The notes under the pieces are model-generated. The model was not told the DNA's origin and ran no database searches. It worked only from the letters and a program-made list of their open reading frames with translations. From NCBI RefSeq assembly GCF_963664915.1, contig NZ_OY761810.1, forward strand, positions 2,804,661-2,868,660: a stretch of 64,000 bases of DNA. The letters run 5' to 3'. Positions within the stretch are counted from its first letter, which is position 1. The number at the start of each line of letters is the position of its first letter. The DNA comes from an uncultured Caproiciproducens sp. (lineage in GTDB: Bacteria; Bacillota; Clostridia; Oscillospirales; Acutalibacteraceae). Positions 37,964 through 46,271 of the stretch are shown here, piece after piece. Made by a program: the position numbers and the translations under genes.

Positions 37964-38665
37964 ATGGACAAGAAATGTATTTTAATCGTCGATGATGACC
38001 GCGAAATTGTCCGCGCAATCGCCATTCTGCTGGAAAAGGAGGGGTATACCGCTCTTTGCGCCTACAATGGACTGGAGGCGGTGGACGCGGCAATGAACAA
38101 CGAAATCCAGCTGATTGTGATTGATGTAATGATGCCGAAATTGAACGGTCTTTCCGCCGTAATGAAAATCCGTGAAAAACGCAACATACCGATCATTGTG
38201 CTTTCGGCAAAAAGCGAGGACACCGACAAGATTCTGGGGCTCAGCATGGGCGCGGACGATTATGTTACAAAACCGTTCAATCCCATGGAGCTAGTTGCCC
38301 GTGTACGCTCACAGCTTAGGCGGTACCTCAGTCTTGGCGACATTAACGCGCACATGAATACGAACGAAATTCTGAACGGCAGGCTGTCCTACAACACAGA
38401 GGAACGAATTCTGAAAGCAGACGGCGATCCGGTACGGCTGACGGCCACCGAAACCAAAATCATCGATTTGCTGATGCGTAATCTGGGCAGAACCTTCCCG
38501 GCTGAAGAAATTTACCGCCGTGTATGGAACGAGCCCGCCTACTGTGTGGAAAACACCGTCATGGTACATATTCGGCGTATTCGTGAAAAAATCGAACTCA
38601 ATCCAAAGGAACCTGAATATTTGAAGGTGGTGTGGGGTATTGGATACAAAATCGAAAAAATTTAA
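37964..38665 (+). CDS. OmpR/PhoB-family response regulator
   Basis: A 233-residue regulator with a receiver domain (CILIVDDDREIVRAI, phospho-acceptor Asp54 in LIVIDVMMPKLNG, the switch lysine in YVTKPFNPMELVARV) and a C-terminal winged helix (LTATETKIIDLLMRNLGRTF, YRRVWNEP, VMVHIRRIREKIE). It resembles VanR-type regulators, but no van resistance genes are near. ATG at 37964 follows GGGAGGG. The gene overlaps the sensor kinase gene by 26 bases. The ~290-base gap upstream shows a TATAAT at 37801-37806 without a good -35. Confidence 0.92.
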   Translation: MDKKCILIVDDDREIVRAIAILLEKEGYTALCAYNGLEAVDAAMNNEIQLIVIDVMMPKLNGLSAVMKIREKRNIPIIVLSAKSEDTDKILGLSMGADDYVTKPFNPMELVARVRSQLRRYLSLGDINAHMNTNEILNGRLSYNTEERILKADGDPVRLTATETKIIDLLMRNLGRTFPAEEIYRRVWNEPAYCVENTVMVHIRRIREKIELNPKEPEYLKVVWGIGYKIEKI

Positions 38666-40673
38666 AATAATATTCAGCTGGCTGTGCTTTTTCTTCAGTA
38701 TGCTGACAATTTCGGGGCTCCTGATCGCGGTGCTTTTTTCCGGACTTATTGTCAACAGAGGTGATTATCTTTCCCGTGAATTAAATGATGCGTTCACTCC
38801 TGATTATCAGAACACGTCCATGTTCAGCCGAGCCATGGGGTTTCAACTGCAGGATATTCTGGATGCGTTAACCCATGAAAAAGAAGATGGCACCGGGATT
38901 TGGGAAATGTTGAAAGAGGATTCCGGAAAAAACATCCTCTATTCAGCGGGAACACATGAAAATCCCGCCGAACATTCCAACGGGTATCCGGGTCTGGATT
39001 TGAATACCGCCCCGCTCCCGAAGGGATACAACTTTAAACTGTATTTCGACGGAAAAAAAGTGACGGTCACAAAGGACGGAAAAACGGTCGACATTTACGG
39101 CGACGGCGTTTACCGTTCCGGAAAATCAATGTGGTATGTGCCGGGCTATACCAGTAACATAAATTTCAATTATCCAGACATAGAGGATTATCGAGTTACC
39201 ATGCTTGTGCGCAGTGAGCTTGTTGCACCCGTAAAGGGCAGCAATCCACTGTCCTATATTCCTGATTCACAGCGCAATCTGAAAACCGCGCTGTACGCGG
39301 GTGGGGTCTTTCTTATGCTCGGCGCGATTGCCTTCATGCTGTATCTTTTGCTCCGCAAAGACAAAAAGGCCGGCGACTTTGCGCTCGCGCGGTTCACCGG
39401 CTGGTTCTGGTGTGAATTCAAAGCCATCTGCACCGTTGTACTGGTTTATCTGGACTTTGCCTTTATGACAAACTCATGGCGAAACGATTGGTACCTGTGG
39501 GGAATCTGTGCAGTCATATCATTCTTCTGCTATTATCTTGTAGTGAATGATATGCGCTATAACCGTCAATTCTACAAACACAACATCTTTAACACCGCAC
39601 TGAATAATTACAGAAGATTTGAGTTTGCAAAACCCTTCCAGCGGCAGATGGTTCAGCGCTTTTGGGCGTTATTGGCGGCGGAAATACTACTTTTTTTATT
39701 CGGTATATTTATGATTTCCATCATACATGGGAGTTCTTTTACCATACTTGTTTTTGCTTGCTGTATTATTGCAGGAATGATCTATCTGATTTACCGGTAT
39801 GTGCGCAGATTCCAGAATACCGTCTACGATATGGGGCTGCTCATGAATCAGATTTCACTTGTCAAATCCGGTGACTTGATTACACCGCTGGAACTGCCTG
39901 CCGACGCCGATATGAACAAAGCTTGCGTTGACCTTAATGAAATTCAGTTGGGAATCGATTATGCGGTTGAAGAGCGGTTAAAAAGCGAAAGAATGAAAAT
40001 AGAACTGATTACCAATGTGAGCCATGACCTGAAAACACCGCTCACCGCTATTATCAGCTATATCGATTTGTTGAAGCAGGAGGAGAATTTACCGGACCAT
40101 ATAAAAGATTATATTGAGATTCTTGCCCAGAAATCCGACCGTCTGAAGAACATGGTGCAGGATATTTTTCAGGTGAGCAAAGCGACGAGCGGGAATATCG
40201 AACTGAATATGGAAGTTCTGGATTACGGAAAACTGATTTTACAGACAATGGCCGATATGAACGAGCAGGTAGAAGCCTCCGGTCTTGTATTCAAGGTAAA
40301 TATCCCCGATACTCCCGTCATAATCCGGGCTGACGGAAAGCTTTTATACCGGGTGTTCCAGAATTTGATCGGAAACGCTTTGCAGTATTCACTGGATGGT
40401 TCGCGCGTGTTCGTCACATTGGAGCACGACGGAATAAAAGCTCACGCGGCGGTAAAGAATACCTCGCGTTATGAACTGGATTGCAAAACGGATATGACCG
40501 AGCGCTTTGTGCGGGGCGACAGCTCGCGCACAACCACCGGTAGTGGGCTGGGGCTTTCCATCGCAAGGAGCTTTACAGAGGCCTGCGGCGGCGGTTTCCG
40601 GATTAGCGTTGACGCAGACCTGTTTACGGCCGAGGTTGATTTTGATATTTGTGAACAGAAACCGGCAGAATAA
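38640..40673 (+). CDS. membrane sensor histidine kinase
   Basis: A 677-residue kinase. It has an N-terminal membrane segment (LCFFFSMLTISGLLIAVLFS), an extracytoplasmic domain of about 170 residues, then about five further membrane helices (starting ALYAGGVFLMLGAIAFMLYL). A dimerisation helix carries the phospho-accepting His462 in TNVSHDLKTPLTAIISYIDL, followed by the ATPase domain (LYRVFQNLIGNALQYS, TGSGLGLSIARSF). The start is TTG at 38640, inside the regulator gene. The extracytoplasmic ligand is unknown. Confidence 0.9.
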   Translation: MDTKSKKFKIIFSWLCFFFSMLTISGLLIAVLFSGLIVNRGDYLSRELNDAFTPDYQNTSMFSRAMGFQLQDILDALTHEKEDGTGIWEMLKEDSGKNILYSAGTHENPAEHSNGYPGLDLNTAPLPKGYNFKLYFDGKKVTVTKDGKTVDIYGDGVYRSGKSMWYVPGYTSNINFNYPDIEDYRVTMLVRSELVAPVKGSNPLSYIPDSQRNLKTALYAGGVFLMLGAIAFMLYLLLRKDKKAGDFALARFTGWFWCEFKAICTVVLVYLDFAFMTNSWRNDWYLWGICAVISFFCYYLVVNDMRYNRQFYKHNIFNTALNNYRRFEFAKPFQRQMVQRFWALLAAEILLFLFGIFMISIIHGSSFTILVFACCIIAGMIYLIYRYVRRFQNTVYDMGLLMNQISLVKSGDLITPLELPADADMNKACVDLNEIQLGIDYAVEERLKSERMKIELITNVSHDLKTPLTAIISYIDLLKQEENLPDHIKDYIEILAQKSDRLKNMVQDIFQVSKATSGNIELNMEVLDYGKLILQTMADMNEQVEASGLVFKVNIPDTPVIIRADGKLLYRVFQNLIGNALQYSLDGSRVFVTLEHDGIKAHAAVKNTSRYELDCKTDMTERFVRGDSSRTTTGSGLGLSIARSFTEACGGGFRISVDADLFTAEVDFDICEQKPAE

Positions 40674-40713
40674 AGTCTGCCTTTTACGGTTACGCAATTT
40701 TGTCATTGGTCTG

Positions 40714-40747
40714 GAAACCGGTATGAGAGAAATCTCATACCGGTTTC
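40714..40747 (+). terminator. intrinsic terminator after the two-component operon
   Basis: A perfect 15-base inverted repeat (GAAACCGGTATGAGA and its complement) around a GAAA loop, followed by ATTTGATT, 40 bases past the kinase stop. Confidence 0.75.
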
Positions 40748-40811
40748 ATTTGATTATTCACTTGCAGTTTTCTCGTTTCCATCATATAATAAATAAATTA
40801 GAGGTGAAGTC

Positions 40812-41960
40812 ATGCGAGGATTAAAATCATTCGTCAATTATCTAAAACGGGCGGACAAGCTTTATTGGCTAATCATGCTTACCATATCGGCGTACAGCCT
40901 GCTCCTGCTGAAAACGGTGCCAAACAGCGAATCGGGCAGGTCTTATTTCACAGTACAGCTGGTAGCTATTATCCTAGGCTATGTTGGCGCAATTCTTTTC
41001 ACACTGATTGATTACCGTGAAATTGCAAGTTACTGGTATGTTGTGGCGGGATTTTGCTTGTTTTTAATCGTTTATACTCAGATTTTCGGTATTGCGGTGA
41101 AAAGCAGCGGAGGAATCAACGCGAAGGCATGGATTCAACTGCCAGGCACCACATTCCAGCCGAGCGAACTTGTGAAAATCGGCTTTATTATTACTTTTTC
41201 AAAGCATCTGTCAGCATTAAAAGAACGCGACCTGCTGAAATCATTTTCGCAGATTGTCCTATTGGCCTGCCATGCTATGATTCCGATCGTGCTGGTCCAT
41301 TTTCAGGGTGACGACGGTACCGCGGTCATTTTCTTTTGCATGTTTCTCGCCATGGCATTCGGCGCGGGGATTCAGTTAAGGTATTTTGGGGCTGTTTTTG
41401 CGGCGCTTGCGGTAGCATTTCCTATCGCATGGAAGTATATGTTGAAGGATTATCAAAAAGACCGTTTTACCATTTTTCGCCATCCGGAAACAGACCCTCT
41501 TGACAAAGGCCTTCAGCAAATTCAGGGCAGACTGTCCATTGGCAGCGGCCAGTTTTGGGGTCGAGGGTTGTTTAACAGCAATTCACGCGTCAGCAAAGGT
41601 CTTGTCCCCGTACAGCAGACCGACTTTATCTTCTCGGTTGCGGGAGAACAGCTCGGCTTTATCGGCTGTATGCTGATTATGCTTTTGCTGTTGCTGCTTC
41701 TGTTCCGCACGCTTCGGATTGCGAGAAAATCGCCGGACTGCCTTGGCAGTACCATTTGTTTCGGCTTCTTCGGCATGATTGCGGCGCAGGCACTGTTCAA
41801 TTTAGGGATGTGCCTCAACCTCCTTCCGGTTATGGGGGTTACGCTGCCGTTTTTCAGCGCCGGCGGTTCTTCCGCAGCCTGCCTGTACCTTGGCTTCGGT
41901 CTGGCACAGAATGTGCATATGCACAGGATGAATACGGACAAGGTGACGCTCAGACGTTAA
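40812..41960 (+). CDS. FtsW/RodA/SpoVE-family peptidoglycan polymerase
   Basis: A 382-residue SEDS-family membrane glycosyltransferase with about ten hydrophobic segments. Family motifs include the early KAWIQLPGTTFQPSELVKIG, the mid HFQGDDGTAVIFF and RLSIGSGQFWGRGLFNSN, the FIFSVAGEQLGFIG segment and the last-loop GVTLPFFSAGGSSA. RodA-, FtsW- and SpoVE-type members cannot be separated from sequence alone. It is the last intact gene before the accessory island. Confidence 0.9.
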   Translation: MRGLKSFVNYLKRADKLYWLIMLTISAYSLLLLKTVPNSESGRSYFTVQLVAIILGYVGAILFTLIDYREIASYWYVVAGFCLFLIVYTQIFGIAVKSSGGINAKAWIQLPGTTFQPSELVKIGFIITFSKHLSALKERDLLKSFSQIVLLACHAMIPIVLVHFQGDDGTAVIFFCMFLAMAFGAGIQLRYFGAVFAALAVAFPIAWKYMLKDYQKDRFTIFRHPETDPLDKGLQQIQGRLSIGSGQFWGRGLFNSNSRVSKGLVPVQQTDFIFSVAGEQLGFIGCMLIMLLLLLLLFRTLRIARKSPDCLGSTICFGFFGMIAAQALFNLGMCLNLLPVMGVTLPFFSAGGSSAACLYLGFGLAQNVHMHRMNTDKVTLRR

Positions 41961-42159
41961 AAAATCTCATCCAACAAAAGCACCACACGGGCATTATGAA
42001 CCGAACCTTTGTCTTGAGTGGTAGCCATATCAAAAACAACGATAAAGCTATTATTATGTAAGCATGATATGGCACATTCTGTTGTCAGAGAGCAGCAGCG
42101 AATCCGCAACGGTATAAAATATACCTATCACGCAACCGATTGAATAGCAGATATCTGCG

Positions 42160-42333
42160 TTCACCAGTTTTCGTCATGAGTACGTTTGTATACTCTGCAT
42201 GGCTGACGTACCAGATGAAATTGCAATACAGTTGATAGTCTTATGGCGTTTACGGTACTAGCCAGAACAAGAAAAAACCGCATGGATACTGAATAAACCA
42301 GTAAACATACGGTTTGTTAAATGGTCGGAGTGA
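42160..42333 (+). pseudogene. remnant of a tyrosine recombinase (integrase) C-terminus
   Basis: No intact gene lies in 41961-42638. Reading from 42160 gives FTSFRHEYVCILCMAD, then VPDEIAIQLIVLW, a TAG at 42259-42261, then PEQEKTAWILNKPVNIRF and a final TGA at 42331-42333. This keeps the order of an integrase C-terminus: the catalytic HxxR-like box (here FRHEY), VPxEIAxQLxGH with the GH lost, and the trailing helix. The upstream part is too decayed to extend with confidence. It marks an older mobile element at the island's left edge. Confidence 0.55.
42322..42332. other. tRNA-Pro 3'-end-like sequence, candidate att half-site
   Basis: TGGTCGGAGTG reads on the minus strand as CACTCCGACCA, the acceptor-stem 3' half plus CCA of a tRNA-Pro. 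The intact tRNA-Pro ending at 57534 has TGGTCCGAGTG in the same orientation, ten of eleven bases identical. It coincides with the stop codon of the integrase remnant. It could be a left attachment scar of an element inserted at a tRNA-Pro 3' end. Confidence 0.4.
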
Positions 42334-42414
42334 AATTATAGGACTTGGAGAAATCCAGTAATACCAATTGTTTTCGGGCAATCTGCAAGTAGTATTTACA
42401 CCAAAAACAGAAAT

Positions 42415-42544
42415 TTGATACTTACACCGCCTATAGTCTCACTAAGGCGGTGTTTTTGTATATAGAAGTCACTTCGGGCCAACTTGGCCCGAAGTCGAAG
42501 GGAGGGAAAGCATTTCCCTGTGGGGTCTGATTGAAAAATCAGGC
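42415..42544. repeat. direct repeat, left copy, flanking the ABC-3C operon
   Basis: About 130 bases shared with 46109-46239. In order: TTGATACTTACACCGCC, a hairpin closing with GGCGGTGTTTTTGTATATAG, the 25-bp palindrome, a diverged G/A-rich stretch, and GGTCTGATTGAAAAATCAGG. The ACACCGCC / GGCGGTGT hairpin followed by TTTTTGT looks like a plus-strand terminator. Confidence 0.85.
42471..42495. repeat. island palindrome copy 1
   Basis: Arms ACTTCGGGCCAA and TTGGCCCGAAGT around a central C. It is perfect and lies inside the left direct repeat. Confidence 0.95.
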
Positions 42545-42638
42545 ATAACAAATGTAAAAAGGTGTGTTTCTTGGGGTACTATGCAGCAAAAAAGCGGCCT
42601 ATCATTTGCCAACCATTCTTAACATACTAATTATCCGA

Positions 42639-44549
42639 TTAGCCTATAGCGTCATCGATAAGTCCCCTTGGCAATCCATCTCTTGCGTCAGAATCAAATT
42701 CAGCCACAATGCACTCATGTGGCAAAAAGTCAGGATATCCATTATTTACAACAATGAGTTGAATATCATCTTTCATGGATTCTGCCGTTTCATACAGATA
42801 CTTTATTATTGCATGGAATATCTTTTCATCCTTAAATTCCTCAGCTTCGTTTTTGGCTGCTTGAGCTCCCAAGTTTTTTCTAGGAGAATCCATTATCAGC
42901 AAATTAGGATGGCAAAATTCCGATGATGAGCCAACAAGCATAATAGCTAAATAGTAGGCCATCGTAATTAAAGTAACTCCAGCCAAGCTACCTAAATCAT
43001 CATATCTCTGTCCGCGCACATAAGGTAGATACCTTTTTTCATCAATATACGCTGTGCTTAATTTTGGATATTCAAACGACTCTAAAATGCCTTCAAATGT
43101 TTGAGAAAGTCTATTAATTAAATCTTGCTTGTCGACAGAATTTTCCGATAACGCCTTAATATTAGATTTAATTATTTGGATAGTTGCATCTTTATCCTTA
43201 ATAAGTTGCTGATACCGCTCGACTTCTTCAAACATTTTCAAGTCTTTTTGGAATTCAAAAATCAGACTATTTTTCTTACCTATTTCGTAGTTGATATATT
43301 CTATCTGCTCCATATTAGGATTTATATAATCTTTTGATAAATGTTGTAATTCAAGTTCTTCTTCGTGAAGCTTCGCTTTGAGATTAACTTCTTCCCGAAG
43401 CATGCCATCATATTTTCGATCTTCAATTTCTGTGAACTTTAGCAGTTCATTCGATTTTCTTCTAGTAATAGCTATATCCTTTTTTAGCAATACTAGTTCG
43501 CCCTTATCGTCGCTTCTTTCACTGCCACACAGGCAACAAACTTCAACACTATCAGGACGGGAGATTGGTTTTAAGCAATTTGGACAAAAAAGAAATTCAT
43601 ATTGGTTGAATGCCATATAGCCTTCAATTGCAAGTTCTTTCTTTTCGATTTCACTAGTATATTGATTATAAAGAAGTCGAAGTTTATTAAGATACTGTTT
43701 TTGATCTTCTTTCTCTTCGGCAACTTTTTCAAGGGCATTTTTAATTTGCTCTATTTCTTTTCTTAATGCCATAGAGGCAACAGAATCCACCCCTTTATCT
43801 TTCTTAATAGTAGATAATTGCTGCTGTAATGCTACAATTTCTTGATGGAGTTTACTCTCTTTTCGAGTACATTCCTGTAAGTCGGCTATATCTATGGATT
43901 GTAAAAAGTCTCGTATTCCAGTTAATTTAATAGTAAGTTCCTTAGCCTCTTCCCTTCTCGCCTCTAAATTGGTTTTAAATTCTTCCAGTGTTTTATCATA
44001 AATGTTAAAAATAATTTCAAATGTTGCTTTTCGTTTAAAGTCCTTTTCCCAAGATTTTTCTCCAAGTATGTCTTCGTTATCAATCTCAGTTTGTTTAATA
44101 TAACAATATTTATATAAATCGCGAAAACTAAAAGTTTGACCCGAAATTGTCATGTTGGCCAGACCCAATTTTTCTATTAAAAATGCAGATAGTGACTTAG
44201 GATTGCTAGGAGTATCAATTCCAAAGCGATTATAAAAAAGAAATTTTTGCTTTTCTTCGTTCCAATCATCCACGATAACAGCAGCTTTAAAATCGAATAG
44301 TTGACGTCTAATTTTATATTTTTCATCGCCAATATATAATACCAATTCTACTTGGGAACAGGAGTTCCCAATTTCGATGTATGATTTATGTCCCTTTGAG
44401 CCAAGAGCATAATCAATCATTTCAAGAATAGATGTTTTTCCCGTTGATGTATGGCCTGAAATATAATTAAACCCATCTCGGAATGGAACAGTATAGTTCT
44501 TTCTTGAGCCAATAAGGGTTAAAGAGACCAGCTTCATTTTAACCTTCAT
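42639..44549 (-). CDS. ABC-three-component system ATPase (DUF3732 type)
   Basis: A 636-residue SMC/Rad50-like ATPase. Walker A is GHTSTGKTS (residues 32-40), a long coiled coil runs through the middle, and a zinc-hook-like CPNC...CCLC pair sits near residue 320. The Walker B-like LLIMDSPRKNLG lies near residue 551. This is the DUF3732 ATPase of ABC-3C systems, which act against plasmids and phages. ATG at 44549 follows GGAGGGG; it overlaps the middle-component gene by 11 bases. The operon is visibly A+T-rich compared with its neighbours, as expected of transferred defence cargo. Confidence 0.85.
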   Translation of the reverse strand: MKVKMKLVSLTLIGSRKNYTVPFRDGFNYISGHTSTGKTSILEMIDYALGSKGHKSYIEIGNSCSQVELVLYIGDEKYKIRRQLFDFKAAVIVDDWNEEKQKFLFYNRFGIDTPSNPKSLSAFLIEKLGLANMTISGQTFSFRDLYKYCYIKQTEIDNEDILGEKSWEKDFKRKATFEIIFNIYDKTLEEFKTNLEARREEAKELTIKLTGIRDFLQSIDIADLQECTRKESKLHQEIVALQQQLSTIKKDKGVDSVASMALRKEIEQIKNALEKVAEEKEDQKQYLNKLRLLYNQYTSEIEKKELAIEGYMAFNQYEFLFCPNCLKPISRPDSVEVCCLCGSERSDDKGELVLLKKDIAITRRKSNELLKFTEIEDRKYDGMLREEVNLKAKLHEEELELQHLSKDYINPNMEQIEYINYEIGKKNSLIFEFQKDLKMFEEVERYQQLIKDKDATIQIIKSNIKALSENSVDKQDLINRLSQTFEGILESFEYPKLSTAYIDEKRYLPYVRGQRYDDLGSLAGVTLITMAYYLAIMLVGSSSEFCHPNLLIMDSPRKNLGAQAAKNEAEEFKDEKIFHAIIKYLYETAESMKDDIQLIVVNNGYPDFLPHECIVAEFDSDARDGLPRGLIDDAIG

Positions 44550-45030
44550 ACTTAACCCCTCCATTCCTTCGATATATGTTGGATTTTTCACGAATAAGTA
44601 GCTCAATCTTAGCTTCCGACAGTTTCACAATTTTAGGAATGAATTCATTTGCTAATTCGATAAGTTTTTGTTTATAGGGATTGTCAATGCGATTTAAAGC
44701 TTCTTCCCCTAGTTCTTTTATTTTATAAACAATAGCATTGTCCTCCAAAGTTGTTTCGATGAAACCTTTTGAAATAAGAAAATTTAAGCTCTGTCTATAT
44801 CTAACTAGATCGGGCTGCCAGTGAAAGAAGGCATAATACTCATCAAAATTCCATTGTGTGCTTAGTTCGTATATATCATCGCTAAGCATTGTACAAGGAA
44901 ATTTTAAAAAGTAATCATACAATTTGATTTTATTTTCTGTCAATTTTATAGACTTTCGTTCTTTAACAGCATCCAGTAATACCAAAATTCGAACAACATC
45001 ATTTATATAGTTGGAGAAACTAACCTCCAT
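44539..45030 (-). CDS. ABC-three-component system middle component
   Basis: A 163-residue protein rich in helices, with a winged-helix-like pattern (SLNFLISKGFIETTLEDNAI, then VYKIKELGEEALNRI). By position between the effector and the DUF3732 ATPase genes it is the middle component of an ABC-3C system. ATG at 45030 is chosen, because the end of the upstream gene supplies GGAGGGG just ahead; the same AATGGAGGGG block also precedes the ATPase start. No enzymatic motif is seen. Confidence 0.75.
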   Translation of the reverse strand: MEVSFSNYINDVVRILVLLDAVKERKSIKLTENKIKLYDYFLKFPCTMLSDDIYELSTQWNFDEYYAFFHWQPDLVRYRQSLNFLISKGFIETTLEDNAIVYKIKELGEEALNRIDNPYKQKLIELANEFIPKIVKLSEAKIELLIREKSNIYRRNGGVKYEG

Positions 45031-45031
45031 G

Positions 45032-46003
45032 TTAATCCCCTCCATTCTTTAGATACTCTTCTAATCTGCTTTTATAATCTTTGAGCCAACCTATACTGCA
45101 TTCTTCCGCCCATTGATGAAGTATACCTTTCTTCGCCATTAAACTCACTTCTGGTAAGGGAGAGCAACTCAATGTTGTCGTATCGGCGTCTTCAATACGT
45201 TCGTACGTCCGGGTTAATAAATCGTTTCCATCTGTGTCATCTTGGTAACGTCTATATTGAGTCTCCCAGAAGGTATACACCTTTCGCTTAAGATTATCAA
45301 GTAAGCGTATTCGTTCAGGATCGCCCTTGCTTTTGATAATATATTCTGCAAATTCTGCGTTGAAGAAGTCTCTTTTACACCCATCAATTAACTTAATCCT
45401 TGCATTTTCCAACTTTTTCACGAATAGCATATCGTCATAATCGTCTGCATCCACATCTTCCAGAAGTATGATAATTTCATCAGAAATGCGTACTTTCTCG
45501 GATTCGATATAAGATAAAATCTCATCAAGTTTTTGCCTTATATCATTATCAAATGCTTCATCGTATATATCATGCTTTTTTAATTGTGAAATTAAATATC
45601 CACCATCATACAATGCTATATCAATCTCATAAATCTTGTGCTGCTGTCCGCTCCATTCACTCCACCACTTGAACTCTTTTGCGTTAAGAGTGCAGGGGAC
45701 GCAAAGAATCCATTTCTTCATTTTGTAGTCGGGTGCTTCAATTGCCCTTTTAAAAGATTCCGTTATCTGGCTTTTTTGAGAACTACCCAAACCGTCAATA
45801 AAATATTTACATTGATAATTATCAATAGGTTTTTCAAAATTGCCAACTAATATATCTATGCCCTCATCACCTTGACTAACTCGGATGTTATGGGCATCAC
45901 TTCCAAAGCAAGCTTGTAACAACTGTGTGCATATCTTTTCAAATATTTCACGAGCACCTGCATCCCCGTGCTGATCTCTCAAATATCTAAAGTCACGTTC
46001 CAA
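45032..46003 (-). CDS. ABC-three-component system effector with restriction-like nuclease domain
   Basis: A 323-residue protein. The N-terminal ~120 residues carry a PD-(D/E)XK-like core: EGIDILVG (Asp50) followed by NYQCKYF (Gln64-x-Lys66), the QxK form used by many restriction-type nucleases. The C-terminal half is helical, with no family I can name, and matches the C-terminal domain typical of ABC-3C proteins by position. The start is TTG at 46003, behind GGAGGG. It is the first gene of the three-gene operon and has its own promoter upstream. Confidence 0.8.
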   Translation of the reverse strand: MERDFRYLRDQHGDAGAREIFEKICTQLLQACFGSDAHNIRVSQGDEGIDILVGNFEKPIDNYQCKYFIDGLGSSQKSQITESFKRAIEAPDYKMKKWILCVPCTLNAKEFKWWSEWSGQQHKIYEIDIALYDGGYLISQLKKHDIYDEAFDNDIRQKLDEILSYIESEKVRISDEIIILLEDVDADDYDDMLFVKKLENARIKLIDGCKRDFFNAEFAEYIIKSKGDPERIRLLDNLKRKVYTFWETQYRRYQDDTDGNDLLTRTYERIEDADTTTLSCSPLPEVSLMAKKGILHQWAEECSIGWLKDYKSRLEEYLKNGGD

Positions 46004-46050
46004 GCTTAGCCCTCCATTTCAAGATAGAATGGATCTTTGTATTTGTAACA

Positions 46051-46079
46051 ATTATACATTGTATCATTTCTTTATTCAA
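46051..46079 (-). promoter_or_regulatory. promoter of the ABC-3C operon
   Basis: On the minus strand, TTGAAT (46074-46079) and TATAAT (46051-46056) are separated by 17 bases, about 48 bases upstream of the TTG start. Confidence 0.75.
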
Positions 46080-46108
46080 CGCAATTCGTCAAAAGATATC
46101 AATAATTA

Positions 46109-46239
46109 TTGATACTTACACCGCCTTAGTAAGACTACAGGCGGTGTTTTTGTATATAGAAGTCACTTCGGGCCAAGTTGGCCCGAAGTTGGAAGGGGGA
46201 ATAACACATCTCCACAGGGTCTGATTGAAAAATCAGGCC
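46109..46239. repeat. direct repeat, right copy, flanking the ABC-3C operon
   Basis: Second copy of the ~130-base repeat at 42415-42544. Here CTGATT and AATCAG around GAAA are followed by GGCCTTTTTT, so this copy keeps a complete plus-strand terminator that the left copy has lost. The interior of the ACACCGCC hairpin is inverted relative to the left copy. Confidence 0.85.
46165..46189. repeat. island palindrome copy 2
   Basis: Perfect 12-base arms with central G, inside the right direct repeat. Confidence 0.95.
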
Positions 46240-46271
46240 TTTTTTCATGTCTGAATGAAGGAGGAAACCAC

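Noticed and set aside
37964-40673. VanRS glycopeptide-resistance regulators
   Set aside because: The response regulator resembles VanR in general, but no vanHAX-type genes are present and the kinase has about six membrane helices, unlike VanS.
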